From Lactobacillus sp. ESL0701 (GTDB lineage Bacteria > Bacillota > Bacilli > Lactobacillales > Lactobacillaceae), in contig NZ_JAQTIC010000002.1 in NCBI RefSeq assembly GCF_029433445.1, positions 62,001 to 126,000 of the forward strand: 64,000 nt of DNA, in the 5' to 3' direction. Numbering within the stretch: the stretch's first letter is position 1; each line of letters begins with the position of its first letter. The position numbers and the translations under genes are program-made. The notes below the pieces were generated by a model, which saw nothing but the letters and a program-made list of their open reading frames with translations, made no database searches and had not been told where the DNA came from. Positions 18,168 through 26,382 of the stretch are shown here, piece after piece.

Positions 18168-18632
18168 ATGCAACTTTTATATTTAATTATTTCTTTCGTA
18201 GTTGTTTTCGCAGATCAAGGGCTTAAATCCTTTATCAGTAATAATTATAGCCTAGGTGAGGTTCACCAAGTCATACCTCATGTTTTGTCATTTACTTATG
18301 TCCAAAACAACGGTGCTGCTTGGAATATTCTTACTGGACAAATGTGGCTGTTTTATCTAATTAGTATTTTTGCAATTGGAGTCTGCCTTTATTATTTATT
18401 CAAACCCAAATACAAAAACTGGTTGTTTGATTGTGGACTAGCCCTTGTTTTAGGCGGAATTATCGGTAATTTAGTTGATCGAATTCACCTTAAATATGTT
18501 ATTGACATGTTACAAGTGGATTTTATCCATTTTAATATTTTTAATATTGCTGATTCAGCAATTACTGTTGGAATTATTTTGATTTTTATTTATCTATTAT
18601 TTTTTGATGAAAGTGGTAACGTGAATGACTGA
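18168..18632 (+). CDS. lspA: Lipoprotein signal peptidase
   Basis: This four-span membrane aspartic protease cleaves lipoprotein signal peptides after lipidation. Conserved blocks are NNGAAWNIL, GNLVDRIHLKYVIDML with the first catalytic Asp region, and FNIFNIADSAITVG with the second. Length is 154 residues. It begins 9 bases after fhs and lacks a visible Shine-Dalgarno sequence. It overlaps rluD by 8 bases, the usual lspA-rluD pair. Confidence 0.95.
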   Translation: MQLLYLIISFVVVFADQGLKSFISNNYSLGEVHQVIPHVLSFTYVQNNGAAWNILTGQMWLFYLISIFAIGVCLYYLFKPKYKNWLFDCGLALVLGGIIGNLVDRIHLKYVIDMLQVDFIHFNIFNIADSAITVGIILIFIYLLFFDESGNVND

Positions 18633-19533
18633 AAACTATCAGCTTGAAGTTAAAAGTGAGCAAGGTCGGCTCGATAAATTTATTGCAGCTCAAATTACAA
18701 CTTTATCGCGCACACGGATCAAAGAGTTAATTCAAGATAAACAAATATTGGTTAACAACAAACTTGAAAAAGTGTCTTATAAAATCCAGAATGGCGATCA
18801 AATTACTGTAACTGTGCCGGCACTAAAACCCTTGGCCGTTACTCCTGAAAATATACCGCTAGACATCGTTTACGAAGATCAAGATGTGATTGTCGTCAAT
18901 AAACCGCAGGGAATGGTGGTTCATCCAGCAGCTGGACATCCCGACCATACCTTAGTTAATGCGCTGTTATATCATACAAAGGATTTGGCAGCTAGTCCTG
19001 AAGGTTTTCGCCCAGGAATTGTCCATCGGATTGACAAGGATACATCAGGCTTATTAATGATTGCCAAAAATGCCCATGCTCGCGAAAGTTTGGAAGAACA
19101 ATTAGCTCAGAAAACTAACAAACGGCAATATTTAGCCATTGTTCATGGCAATTTTAGTGAGAACAGCGGTGTGATTGACGCACCAATTGGGCGTAATCAT
19201 TATAACCGTAAGAAAATGGCTGTTGTTGAAAATGGCAAAGATGCTGTAACTCATTTTACAGTTTTAGAACAATTTAAGGATTACAGTTTAATCCGTTGTC
19301 AATTAGAAACAGGTCGGACACACCAAATTCGTGTCCATTTGTCTTATATTGGTCACCCAGTTGCTGGTGATCCTCTATATGGTCCACACCATACCTTGCA
19401 AGGTCATGGTCAATTTTTACATGCCCAAATTCTGGGCTTTTCACAACCATCTAGTGGCAAATGGCTTGAATTTCAGGTAGAACCACCTCAGATTTTTCTG
19501 CAGCGGCTATCCGAATTAAGAGAAACTAAGTGA
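18625..19533 (+). CDS. rluD: Ribosomal large subunit pseudouridine synthase, RluD/YlyB family
   Basis: An N-terminal S4 RNA-binding domain (about residues 10-70) precedes the RluA-type catalytic domain with HRIDKDTSGLLMIAKN, which includes the catalytic Asp, and RTHQIRVHLSYIGHPVAGDPLYG. The family isomerises uridines in 23S rRNA. In most Bacilli this gene sits between lspA and pyrR at the head of the pyrimidine operon; here it is followed directly by carA, 4 bases downstream. Confidence 0.95.
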   Translation: MTENYQLEVKSEQGRLDKFIAAQITTLSRTRIKELIQDKQILVNNKLEKVSYKIQNGDQITVTVPALKPLAVTPENIPLDIVYEDQDVIVVNKPQGMVVHPAAGHPDHTLVNALLYHTKDLAASPEGFRPGIVHRIDKDTSGLLMIAKNAHARESLEEQLAQKTNKRQYLAIVHGNFSENSGVIDAPIGRNHYNRKKMAVVENGKDAVTHFTVLEQFKDYSLIRCQLETGRTHQIRVHLSYIGHPVAGDPLYGPHHTLQGHGQFLHAQILGFSQPSSGKWLEFQVEPPQIFLQRLSELRETK

Positions 19534-19537
19534 TTAG

Positions 19538-20593
19538 ATGAAACGATATTTAATTCTTGAAGACGGCAGTTCATTTGAAGGTGAGGGCTTTGGTGCCTCA
19601 ATTATTTCAACTGGCGAATTGGCAATTCAGACCGGTAATTTTGGGTACCAAGAAGCGTTAACAGATCCAACTAATGCTGGTAAAATTCTTGTTTTTACAG
19701 CACCAATGATTGGTGGCAATGGGATTAATGCAATCGATTATGAGAGCATTAATCCCACCGTTAAGGGGATTATTGCCAATGATGTTGCCCGTAACATCTC
19801 TGATAGTGAAAATTTTCAAGATTTAAATTCTTTTTTACAAGAAAAGAAAATCCCAGCATTATATGCGGTCGATACACGGGCACTGGTACACTTGTTAATT
19901 GCAGAAAAGACAATCAAAGCATCAATTATGGATGCCAGTGATGCGCATGCTTTTGATCAAATTAAGGCGCTTGTTCTACCCAAAAATAAATCGGCTGCAG
20001 TTTCAACTAAAAATGCCTACGCGGCGCCAAATGTTGGCAAAACTGTTGCCGTTTTAGATTTGGGTCTCAAACATTCAATGCTGCGCGAGTTATCGTTAAG
20101 AAAGATTAACGCGACTGTACTGCCATTTGATGCTTCCGTAACAGATATTGATAATTTGCGCCCAGATGGCATTATTATCTCGGGAGGTCCCGGGAAAGCT
20201 GCTGAAGTCAAAGCTACTTTAGAACCTGTATTCTCTCATTTTTATGGAAAATATCCGATCTGGGGTATTGGCTTGGGCTTTTTAGCACTTAGCGATTATC
20301 TCAATTTTGAATTAGTTGATCTGCCTGAAGAATTTAATGGCACTAATTATCCGGTTATTGAACAAAACTGTAACCATATTTGGCAGACAGCAATGAACAT
20401 TTCGCAATTAGTGTTAGCTGATAGTGTGCAAATGGAAATGCAGCAGGAATATTTTGACCTGCACAGTGACTTGTTAGCCGGGTTTTGTAATCCACAGAAA
20501 AAGATAATCGGCACAGCTTTTAACGCTGAAGGTGCACCGGGTAGTCTTGATGCACTATCTATTTTTGATGATTTTGTAAAGATGATGAGGTAG
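19538..20593 (+). CDS. carA: Degenerate carbamoyl-phosphate synthase small subunit (CarA-like pseudoenzyme)
   Basis: The fold and order match CarA: N-terminal domain with LEDGSSFEGEGFG and GYQEALTDPTNAG, then a class I glutamine amidotransferase domain. In active CarA the nucleophile lies in GICLGHQ; here the segment is GIGLGF with Gly245 in place of Cys (codon GGC, 20270-20272). The substrate-binding NHG segment and the catalytic His of the C-terminal GHPE motif are also replaced (FNAEGAPG). Glutaminase activity is therefore unlikely. The frame is intact at 351 residues with no stop or shift and is followed 3 bases later by carB. It may keep a structural or regulatory role, or be in early decay. 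Symbol used for homology only. Confidence 0.85.
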   Translation: MKRYLILEDGSSFEGEGFGASIISTGELAIQTGNFGYQEALTDPTNAGKILVFTAPMIGGNGINAIDYESINPTVKGIIANDVARNISDSENFQDLNSFLQEKKIPALYAVDTRALVHLLIAEKTIKASIMDASDAHAFDQIKALVLPKNKSAAVSTKNAYAAPNVGKTVAVLDLGLKHSMLRELSLRKINATVLPFDASVTDIDNLRPDGIIISGGPGKAAEVKATLEPVFSHFYGKYPIWGIGLGFLALSDYLNFELVDLPEEFNGTNYPVIEQNCNHIWQTAMNISQLVLADSVQMEMQQEYFDLHSDLLAGFCNPQKKIIGTAFNAEGAPGSLDALSIFDDFVKMMR

Positions 20594-20596
20594 AGT

Positions 20597-23500
20597 ATGC
20601 CTTTAGAAAATGATTTAGACAAAATTTTAATCATTGGGTCGGGACCGACATTAGTGGGAAGTGTTGCAGAAACCGATTTACTTACTTCTGATGCTATCAG
20701 GGCACTTTTAGAAGAGGATATCCATGTAGTTCTTGTTAATCCTAATCCAGCAACAATTTCAACTGATAAAAGACCGGGAGTAACTGTTTATTTGGAGCCA
20801 ATGACCTTGGACTTTCTCAAGCGAATTATTCGCATGGAAGAACCAGATGCAATTATTCCTGCATACGGTTCAACCACTGGGTTATCGGTAACGCTTGATC
20901 TAGTTAATGATGGTATTTTGCAACAAATGGGCATTAAGCTGCTCACGTTAAATAAAGAAACATTAATGATTAATTCCCAACAGAAGATGACCGCTTTTCT
21001 CAAGCAAAATGGTCTTGAAATTAATCAAAGCTGGAAGTTATCAGACTTTTCTAGTGATAATTTAGCTCACGAATTGGACACTAAAGTTACTTTCCCGATT
21101 TTAATGATTAAGAGAGAACGTTACTTGTCTAATAAGCAAATCATTTTTCAAAAGTGCCAAGACTTAGTTGCTTACATCAAAAAAGAGCGGCAATGTGAAG
21201 GCTTTTGTTGTGATAATTACCGCTTAATTGAAGACTTGTCTTCATGGGAAGAAGTTATCGTTAATATTATTCGCGACAATGATGGTAATGTATTGTTTAC
21301 TAGCTTTGCTGATTCAATTGAACCAGTTGCCGTCAATGCTGGTGATTCCGCGATGGTGATGCCGGCATTAACTTTAAACAATGACCAAGTTCAACGGATT
21401 AGGCAAATAGCACAGAAAATTGCTACAAGTTTAAAAATTGTTGGCATTTTAAATATTCATTTTGCTGTCAAACATCAAGGAACAAAATTTGATGTCAAGA
21501 TTTTAACAATTAAGCCGCGATTAACTAGGAGTGCAATTTGGTCGCAACGAATTGACCTTTATAGCATTGGTTATGTTGTTTGCAAGATTGCAATTGGTTA
21601 TCGCTTAAATGAGATTACAGATCCAATGTCAGGATTAAATGCGGCAATTGAGCCAACTCAAGACAAGGTTGCTGTTCGCATGCCATATTGGTCATTAACG
21701 CAATTAAGTACTAATCATTATTCTTTAGGCAAAAGAATGCAGTCGGGTGGGGAAGCTATTGGCATTGGTCGTAATTTTGAAACCGCCTTTTTAAAAGGAT
21801 TGGCTTCAACCGTTAATCTCAACACGGCAGTGCAACTATTTATTGCTGAAAAAGATAAGAATCCGGAAGAAATTAAGCAAGATTTACTTCATCCCGATGA
21901 ATTACACTTGATTAGATTGTTAGCAGCTATTGCTAAGGGGTTTTCTTACCAAGAATTGCAACAGTTGGTGCAGCTGCATCCCGTTTATTTTCAAAAATTG
22001 CAAAATATTGCTGACATCAGTCGTAAGTTAAAAGACAATAAGCCAAGTGATGAACTACTAATTGAGGCAAAAAGGCGCGGCTTTCGTAATGAGTTGATAG
22101 CAACATTAACTGGCATTAATCTTGATGCCTTACAAAAACATCTTAAAAAATTGCACCTAACACCATCTTACTTAGAGATTGATGGTTCAGCAGGCGTTTA
22201 TCAGCCCAAAGTTCAAGCATATTACAGTGCCTTTGGTGTTCAAGATGAGGTGCAACCGCTAATAGCTGATAATAAGATATTGATCATTGGCATGTTGCCA
22301 GCACAGGTATCAGTTACCAATGAATTTGACTACATGGTTAGCCATGCAGTAGAAACTTTACATAAAAATAATTATGCCACTGTACTCATTTCCAACAATG
22401 ATGAGTCTGTAGCTACTAGTTACAAGTATACCGATCGTATCTATTTTGAACCCGTTACAGTCGAAAATATTGTTCAGGTTGCTCACAAAGAGAACATCAA
22501 AAATGTATTGCTGCAATTTTCTGGTAAAAAAATTAACGCTATGGGCGATAAACTTGTTCAACGCGGGTTAAATGTTTTGGGTAATCACAGTGAAAATCCC
22601 GTTGATAAAATTAAACAGCTTTTGTCAACTCCAGTAAAATCACTCAAACAAAATTCACTATTAACAACTACTGATCCAAAAGAAGCAGAAAAGTTTGTTA
22701 AGGAACATAATTTTCCGATTTTAATTGGTGGTTTTAATAATCAAGGCGTCAAGCAAAAATCAGCCGTTGTTTACGATCAGCCAGCTTTAGAAAAATATGT
22801 CGCAGAAACCCAATTATCAAAAGTAACTTTGTCGCATTTTATTGAAGGCAACAAGTACGAGATTACAGCCATTTCTGATGGTAAAGATGTCTCTATTCCA
22901 GGAATTATTGAGCACTTAGAGCAGTCCGGCTCGCATGCTTCGGATTCAATCGCGGTCTTTAAACCCCAAAACTTATCTAAGCAAGGCAAGAAACTGTTAA
23001 TTGAATACGCATCTGAATTAATTAAAAAGCTAAAAATGCGGGGTATCTTTACACTACACTTTTTAATCGTCGATAAAAGCATTTATTTATTACAAATTAA
23101 GCCATACGCGGGGCATAACGTCGCCTTCTTGTCACAATCGCTAGGTAAAGATATTACAGCTTGTGCCACAGAAGTACTAACTGGGAAAAATTTAGCCGAC
23201 CTAGACTGTAAAACAGGCTTATGGCATTCAAACAACTTTATCCATGTTAAGATGCCCGTCTTTTCATATGTTGACTATAATAGTGGCAACACTTTTGACT
23301 CAAAAATGAAATCTTCTGGTTCAGTCATGGGTCGTGATACAGAACTTGCTAAGGCTCTTTACAAAGGTTATGAAGCCAGTGGCTTACATATTCCAAGCTT
23401 TGGTACCATCTTTATTTCTGTTCGTGATGAAGACAAGAAAAAAATGACAGAGTTAGCGCAAAGATTTAACCGTTTAGGCTTTAAAATTGTTGCCACTGAG

Positions 23501-23773
23501 GGGACTGCTAATGCGTTCGCTGAAGCTGGAATTACAACTGGTGTAGTTAGCAAGGTTCATTCAGATCCCAATAATTTATTAGAAAAAATTAGCCAGCATA
23601 AGATTGTCATGGTAATTAATATTACTAATCTTTCTGATACAGCAAGCGGCGATGCAATTAAGATTAGGGACGAAGCTTTGAACACACATATTCCTGTTTT
23701 TTCTAGTATTGAAACTACGGAATTAATCTTGCATGTCTTAGAATCCTTGTCTTTAACCACGCAGCCAATTTAA
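20597..23773 (+). CDS. carB: Degenerate carbamoyl-phosphate synthase large subunit (CarB-like pseudoenzyme)
   Basis: At 1058 residues the full CarB architecture is kept: carboxy-phosphate half, oligomerisation domain, carbamoyl-phosphate half and a C-terminal MGS-like allosteric domain (about 930-1058, with ATEGTANAFAEAGI). By hand alignment to E. coli CarB, the metal ligands Gln285/Glu299/Asn301 correspond to His288/Thr304/Lys306, and Gln829/Glu841/Asn843 to His821/Gln833/Lys835. The Gly-rich ATP loops in both halves (GGSGGG; VLGGRAM) are also gone. Neither half should bind Mg-ATP normally. Conserved scaffold pieces such as IEPTQDKV, GRNFETAFLKGL and YFEPVTVENI remain. The function is unknown; the intact length argues against a simple pseudogene. 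Confidence 0.85.
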   Translation: MPLENDLDKILIIGSGPTLVGSVAETDLLTSDAIRALLEEDIHVVLVNPNPATISTDKRPGVTVYLEPMTLDFLKRIIRMEEPDAIIPAYGSTTGLSVTLDLVNDGILQQMGIKLLTLNKETLMINSQQKMTAFLKQNGLEINQSWKLSDFSSDNLAHELDTKVTFPILMIKRERYLSNKQIIFQKCQDLVAYIKKERQCEGFCCDNYRLIEDLSSWEEVIVNIIRDNDGNVLFTSFADSIEPVAVNAGDSAMVMPALTLNNDQVQRIRQIAQKIATSLKIVGILNIHFAVKHQGTKFDVKILTIKPRLTRSAIWSQRIDLYSIGYVVCKIAIGYRLNEITDPMSGLNAAIEPTQDKVAVRMPYWSLTQLSTNHYSLGKRMQSGGEAIGIGRNFETAFLKGLASTVNLNTAVQLFIAEKDKNPEEIKQDLLHPDELHLIRLLAAIAKGFSYQELQQLVQLHPVYFQKLQNIADISRKLKDNKPSDELLIEAKRRGFRNELIATLTGINLDALQKHLKKLHLTPSYLEIDGSAGVYQPKVQAYYSAFGVQDEVQPLIADNKILIIGMLPAQVSVTNEFDYMVSHAVETLHKNNYATVLISNNDESVATSYKYTDRIYFEPVTVENIVQVAHKENIKNVLLQFSGKKINAMGDKLVQRGLNVLGNHSENPVDKIKQLLSTPVKSLKQNSLLTTTDPKEAEKFVKEHNFPILIGGFNNQGVKQKSAVVYDQPALEKYVAETQLSKVTLSHFIEGNKYEITAISDGKDVSIPGIIEHLEQSGSHASDSIAVFKPQNLSKQGKKLLIEYASELIKKLKMRGIFTLHFLIVDKSIYLLQIKPYAGHNVAFLSQSLGKDITACATEVLTGKNLADLDCKTGLWHSNNFIHVKMPVFSYVDYNSGNTFDSKMKSSGSVMGRDTELAKALYKGYEASGLHIPSFGTIFISVRDEDKKKMTELAQRFNRLGFKIVATEGTANAFAEAGITTGVVSKVHSDPNNLLEKISQHKIVMVINITNLSDTASGDAIKIRDEALNTHIPVFSSIETTELILHVLESLSLTTQPI

Positions 23774-23792
23774 AAAATAAATTAAAACGCGC

Positions 23793-23826
23793 AAAAGCGA
23801 GAATGTATTACATTCTCGCTTTTTTT
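23793..23826. terminator. Bidirectional terminator between carB and rqcH
   Basis: AAAAGCGAGAATG and CATTCTCGCTTTT form a perfect 13-bp stem with a 5-base loop and a run of T. The T-run overlaps the rqcH stop codon on the other strand. Confidence 0.92.
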
Positions 23827-25513
23827 AATCAATTCTTTTACTCAAAACACGATCTTTTTCTGGTGTAACTTCAATTGAATTCTGACCAGTATAGATAACA
23901 AATCCAGGTTTGGCACCATTAGGCTTCTTAACTCGCTTATCTTGAACATAATCAACTTGCACGTGTGCTGAATCTTTTGCCTTAGAAAAGTAGGCGGCAA
24001 TTTCGGCAGTTTCCGCAATATCTGTGTCAGTTGGCGAACTATCTTGCAAGATAACATGTGACCCCGGAATATTCTTAACATGAAACCAAAGATCGGTTTT
24101 ATTAGCTTTTTTTAGCGTTAGCCAGTCATTCTGATAATTATTTTTCCCAACTAAAACAGTTTTACCAGAAGTTAGTTTAAACTTATTTAAATTATGCTCG
24201 GTGATTTTTTTCCGCCGCTTTTGCTTTTGCGGTTTGCGAAGATAACCTTGACTGATTAGTTCATCAGTAATTTGGTCAATATCCTGCGGTTCCGCATTAT
24301 CAATTGCCGTTTGAATTGAATCAAAATAGGTTAGGTTAGTTTGGGCAATTTCAATCTGCTCTTTAACATGCTTAATCGAATCACGCAACTTTTTATAACG
24401 AGTAAAATACTTTTGACCATTACGTGCAGGGGATAGGGCAGCATCTAATTTAATCTCAATTGGTTCATTATTATCATAATAATTAGGTAAAGATATTTTT
24501 GTCATTCCTGGTTTAACTTGACCTAAATTAGCGTTTAAAATTTCGCCGCGAATACGATACCCCTCAGAATTTTCTGCCTGATCAAGCTGCTGATTAAGCT
24601 TAACAATTTTTTTACTTAACTTTTTTTGTTCATTTTTGACAATCCGTTCAACTTGACTTGCCTTTTGTTTAACCCAATCACGGTTAGCTTGATATTGATA
24701 AAATTCATCTAAAGCATGATTTATATCAGGATCCGTACTTTCCTTTACCAAATCGAGATGATAGGGAAGATAAGGGAAGATTTTTCGCTTATTGTTTGGT
24801 GTTTTTAAAACAAAGGCACCAGATTTATCAAATTGCTGCATAAAAGTGGTAAAAGAGGAGTATGTATAATCATCTTCCAAATAGCCGGTCAATTCATCAC
24901 GATCATCTTTGTCCAAACCGCCAATCTTTTTAGCAAAAATGGCGGGCTCGCACCCAGTTATTTCTTGTTTAAAGTCATTTTCTGTTAGGTCAAAGCCATT
25001 TAAACCCGGATTAAGGGGTGGTAGTTCATATTTAGCCTTGGGCAACAAAATTCGTGCCCGGTTTTCATCTGGATTGATTCGCTTCAATAAATCAATAATA
25101 TGACCACTTGTCTGATCGTACAAAATTACATTACTGTGGCGTCCCATTAACTCAATTGACAAAATAAGTTGTACTTGATCACCAAGCTCATTGCGATTAC
25201 TGAAACAAAAGTTAATAATACGATCGACACCAACTTGATTGATTGATTGCAAAACTGAACCTTCAAGATATTTTCGCAATACCATTACAAAAGTAGGTGC
25301 CTTATCGGGATTACTAATTGCCTGTTTAGTTAAATAAAATCTCGGATATTGTGCGTTAGCCGAGATTAACAATTGTTGATTCTTGCGTTCTTTTCTAAAA
25401 GTTAAAATTAGATCCTGATTGAAGGGCTGGTAAATCTTTGATAAGCGCCCACCAATAAGAACTGGGGCTACACTGTTTAATAGACTATGAATGAATAAGC
25501 CGTCGAATGCCAT
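23825..25513 (-). CDS. rqcH: Rqc2 homolog RqcH (NFACT protein, formerly fibronectin-binding protein A)
   Basis: RqcH binds stalled 50S subunits carrying peptidyl-tRNA and adds alanine tails that mark the chain for degradation. An NFACT-N domain, a central coiled coil (about residues 270-400) and a C-terminal NFACT-R domain with DLWFHVKNIPGSHVIL are visible. The functionally important Asp97-Arg98 pair (in VGVDRII) is conserved at the same numbers as in B. subtilis if translation starts at ATG 25513, which has GAGGTGAT upstream. Surface fibronectin binding is the historical name only; there is no signal peptide. Confidence 0.93.
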   Translation of the reverse strand: MAFDGLFIHSLLNSVAPVLIGGRLSKIYQPFNQDLILTFRKERKNQQLLISANAQYPRFYLTKQAISNPDKAPTFVMVLRKYLEGSVLQSINQVGVDRIINFCFSNRNELGDQVQLILSIELMGRHSNVILYDQTSGHIIDLLKRINPDENRARILLPKAKYELPPLNPGLNGFDLTENDFKQEITGCEPAIFAKKIGGLDKDDRDELTGYLEDDYTYSSFTTFMQQFDKSGAFVLKTPNNKRKIFPYLPYHLDLVKESTDPDINHALDEFYQYQANRDWVKQKASQVERIVKNEQKKLSKKIVKLNQQLDQAENSEGYRIRGEILNANLGQVKPGMTKISLPNYYDNNEPIEIKLDAALSPARNGQKYFTRYKKLRDSIKHVKEQIEIAQTNLTYFDSIQTAIDNAEPQDIDQITDELISQGYLRKPQKQKRRKKITEHNLNKFKLTSGKTVLVGKNNYQNDWLTLKKANKTDLWFHVKNIPGSHVILQDSSPTDTDIAETAEIAAYFSKAKDSAHVQVDYVQDKRVKKPNGAKPGFVIYTGQNSIEVTPEKDRVLSKRID

Positions 25514-25542
25514 AATAAATATCACCTCAAAATACGAACTCT

Positions 25543-25551
25543 ATTATACCA
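25543..25551 (-). promoter_or_regulatory. rqcH promoter (extended -10)
   Basis: On the minus strand the sequence reads TGGTATAAT, a perfect extended -10 element about 30 bases upstream of the rqcH start. No good -35 is seen. Confidence 0.55.
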
Positions 25552-25740
25552 ATTATTTAGCAATAAGTATAAGATGTCTTTTTAAACCGCATTCTTAAAA
25601 TAACGTACATTCACAATATATTAATTAAATTTACTCTAGCAAAACAAATTATTGCAAAAAGATGCTATACTAGTAATATATATTAATGGATACTGGTATT
25701 TATTAGTTATAAGTAAAAAATAATGCAAAATTGTTTCACG

Positions 25741-25862
25741 ATAAAATTATTTGCATACTTACCATTGCTGTTTCACACTCTATCTGATATGATGAAACCT
25801 TATTTAACAATGTTATTTAACTTTTAAATTGTTAAAATTTATAGTATGCAAAATAATTTTGT
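25741..25862. repeat. Spaced inverted repeat upstream of marR
   Basis: ATAAAATTATTTGCATAC (25741-25758) is the inverse of GTATGCAAAATAATTTTGT (25844-25862) except for one inserted base and one mismatch. The right copy itself contains the palindrome CAAAATAATTTTG and ends 14 bases before the marR ribosome binding site. The pair could be regulator binding sites flanking the promoter. Confidence 0.45.
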
Positions 25863-25895
25863 CTTTTAGTTATTCAGAGGAAAAGGTTTAGTTGA

Positions 25896-26309
25896 ATGGA
25901 TATTTTATCTTTTAGCACAATTGCAGCGCAAATAAAAAATGAAATCAGTCGTACATGCGGGTTAAACTTATCGCAAACCAGGATTTTACTATATTTTGAT
26001 AAAAATGGTAATCAGCCATTGAAAATGGGTAGTTTAGCAACTAATCTAAATATTTCTTTGTCAACTTTAAGTAGGCAATTACAACAGAAAAAGACATTAA
26101 CATTAGTAAAAATTATTCGTTCTGAGAGTGATTCTAGCAAGTCAGTTGCTCTAAATGATGCTGGTATTCGCAAAGCAGGTGAGTTAAAGGCTACTTTAAA
26201 GAAAATTGAACAGATACTCTTTGAAGACCTTTCACAACGTGAAATTAGCCAGTTAAGTACGATCATCAGCCAGCTAGCAACTAAGTTAGAAACTGCAAAG
26301 TCTCTTTAG
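25896..26309 (+). CDS. MarR family transcriptional regulator
   Basis: This 137-residue protein has a winged-helix core: residues about 30-70 contain the helix-turn-helix (LATNLNISLSTLSRQLQQ), followed by the wing and a C-terminal dimerisation helix. AGAGGAAAAGG at 25876-25886 supports ATG 25896. MarR proteins usually repress their own gene and a neighbour; here the inverted repeat upstream is a candidate operator. No transporter or enzyme gene is adjacent, so the ligand and target cannot be guessed beyond autoregulation or the DegV gene downstream. Confidence 0.8.
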   Translation: MDILSFSTIAAQIKNEISRTCGLNLSQTRILLYFDKNGNQPLKMGSLATNLNISLSTLSRQLQQKKTLTLVKIIRSESDSSKSVALNDAGIRKAGELKATLKKIEQILFEDLSQREISQLSTIISQLATKLETAKSL

Positions 26310-26334
26310 ATAGTAGAATGACCGCCTATTTTTA

Positions 26335-26343
26335 TGCTATAAT
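26335..26343 (+). promoter_or_regulatory. degV promoter (extended -10)
   Basis: TGCTATAAT at 26335-26343, 40 bases before the degV start, is a perfect extended -10 element. Confidence 0.55.
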
Positions 26344-26382
26344 TTCTCTGTATCACATATTAATAAGCGAAAGGTTAATTAG

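Larger units (their letters stand above)
25514..25895. other. AT-rich intergenic region between rqcH and marR
   Basis: 382 bases without a gene. It holds the rqcH promoter on the left, a possible plus-strand promoter (TTGCTG 25766-25771, 16-base spacer, TATGAT 25788-25793), and a widely spaced inverted repeat listed separately. The last part (25873-25895) carries the marR ribosome binding site. Confidence 0.6.

Noticed and set aside
23825-25513. Fibronectin-binding adhesin
   Set aside because: The historical annotation; no signal peptide or wall anchor, and the NFACT domains with the Asp97-Arg98 pair indicate RqcH.
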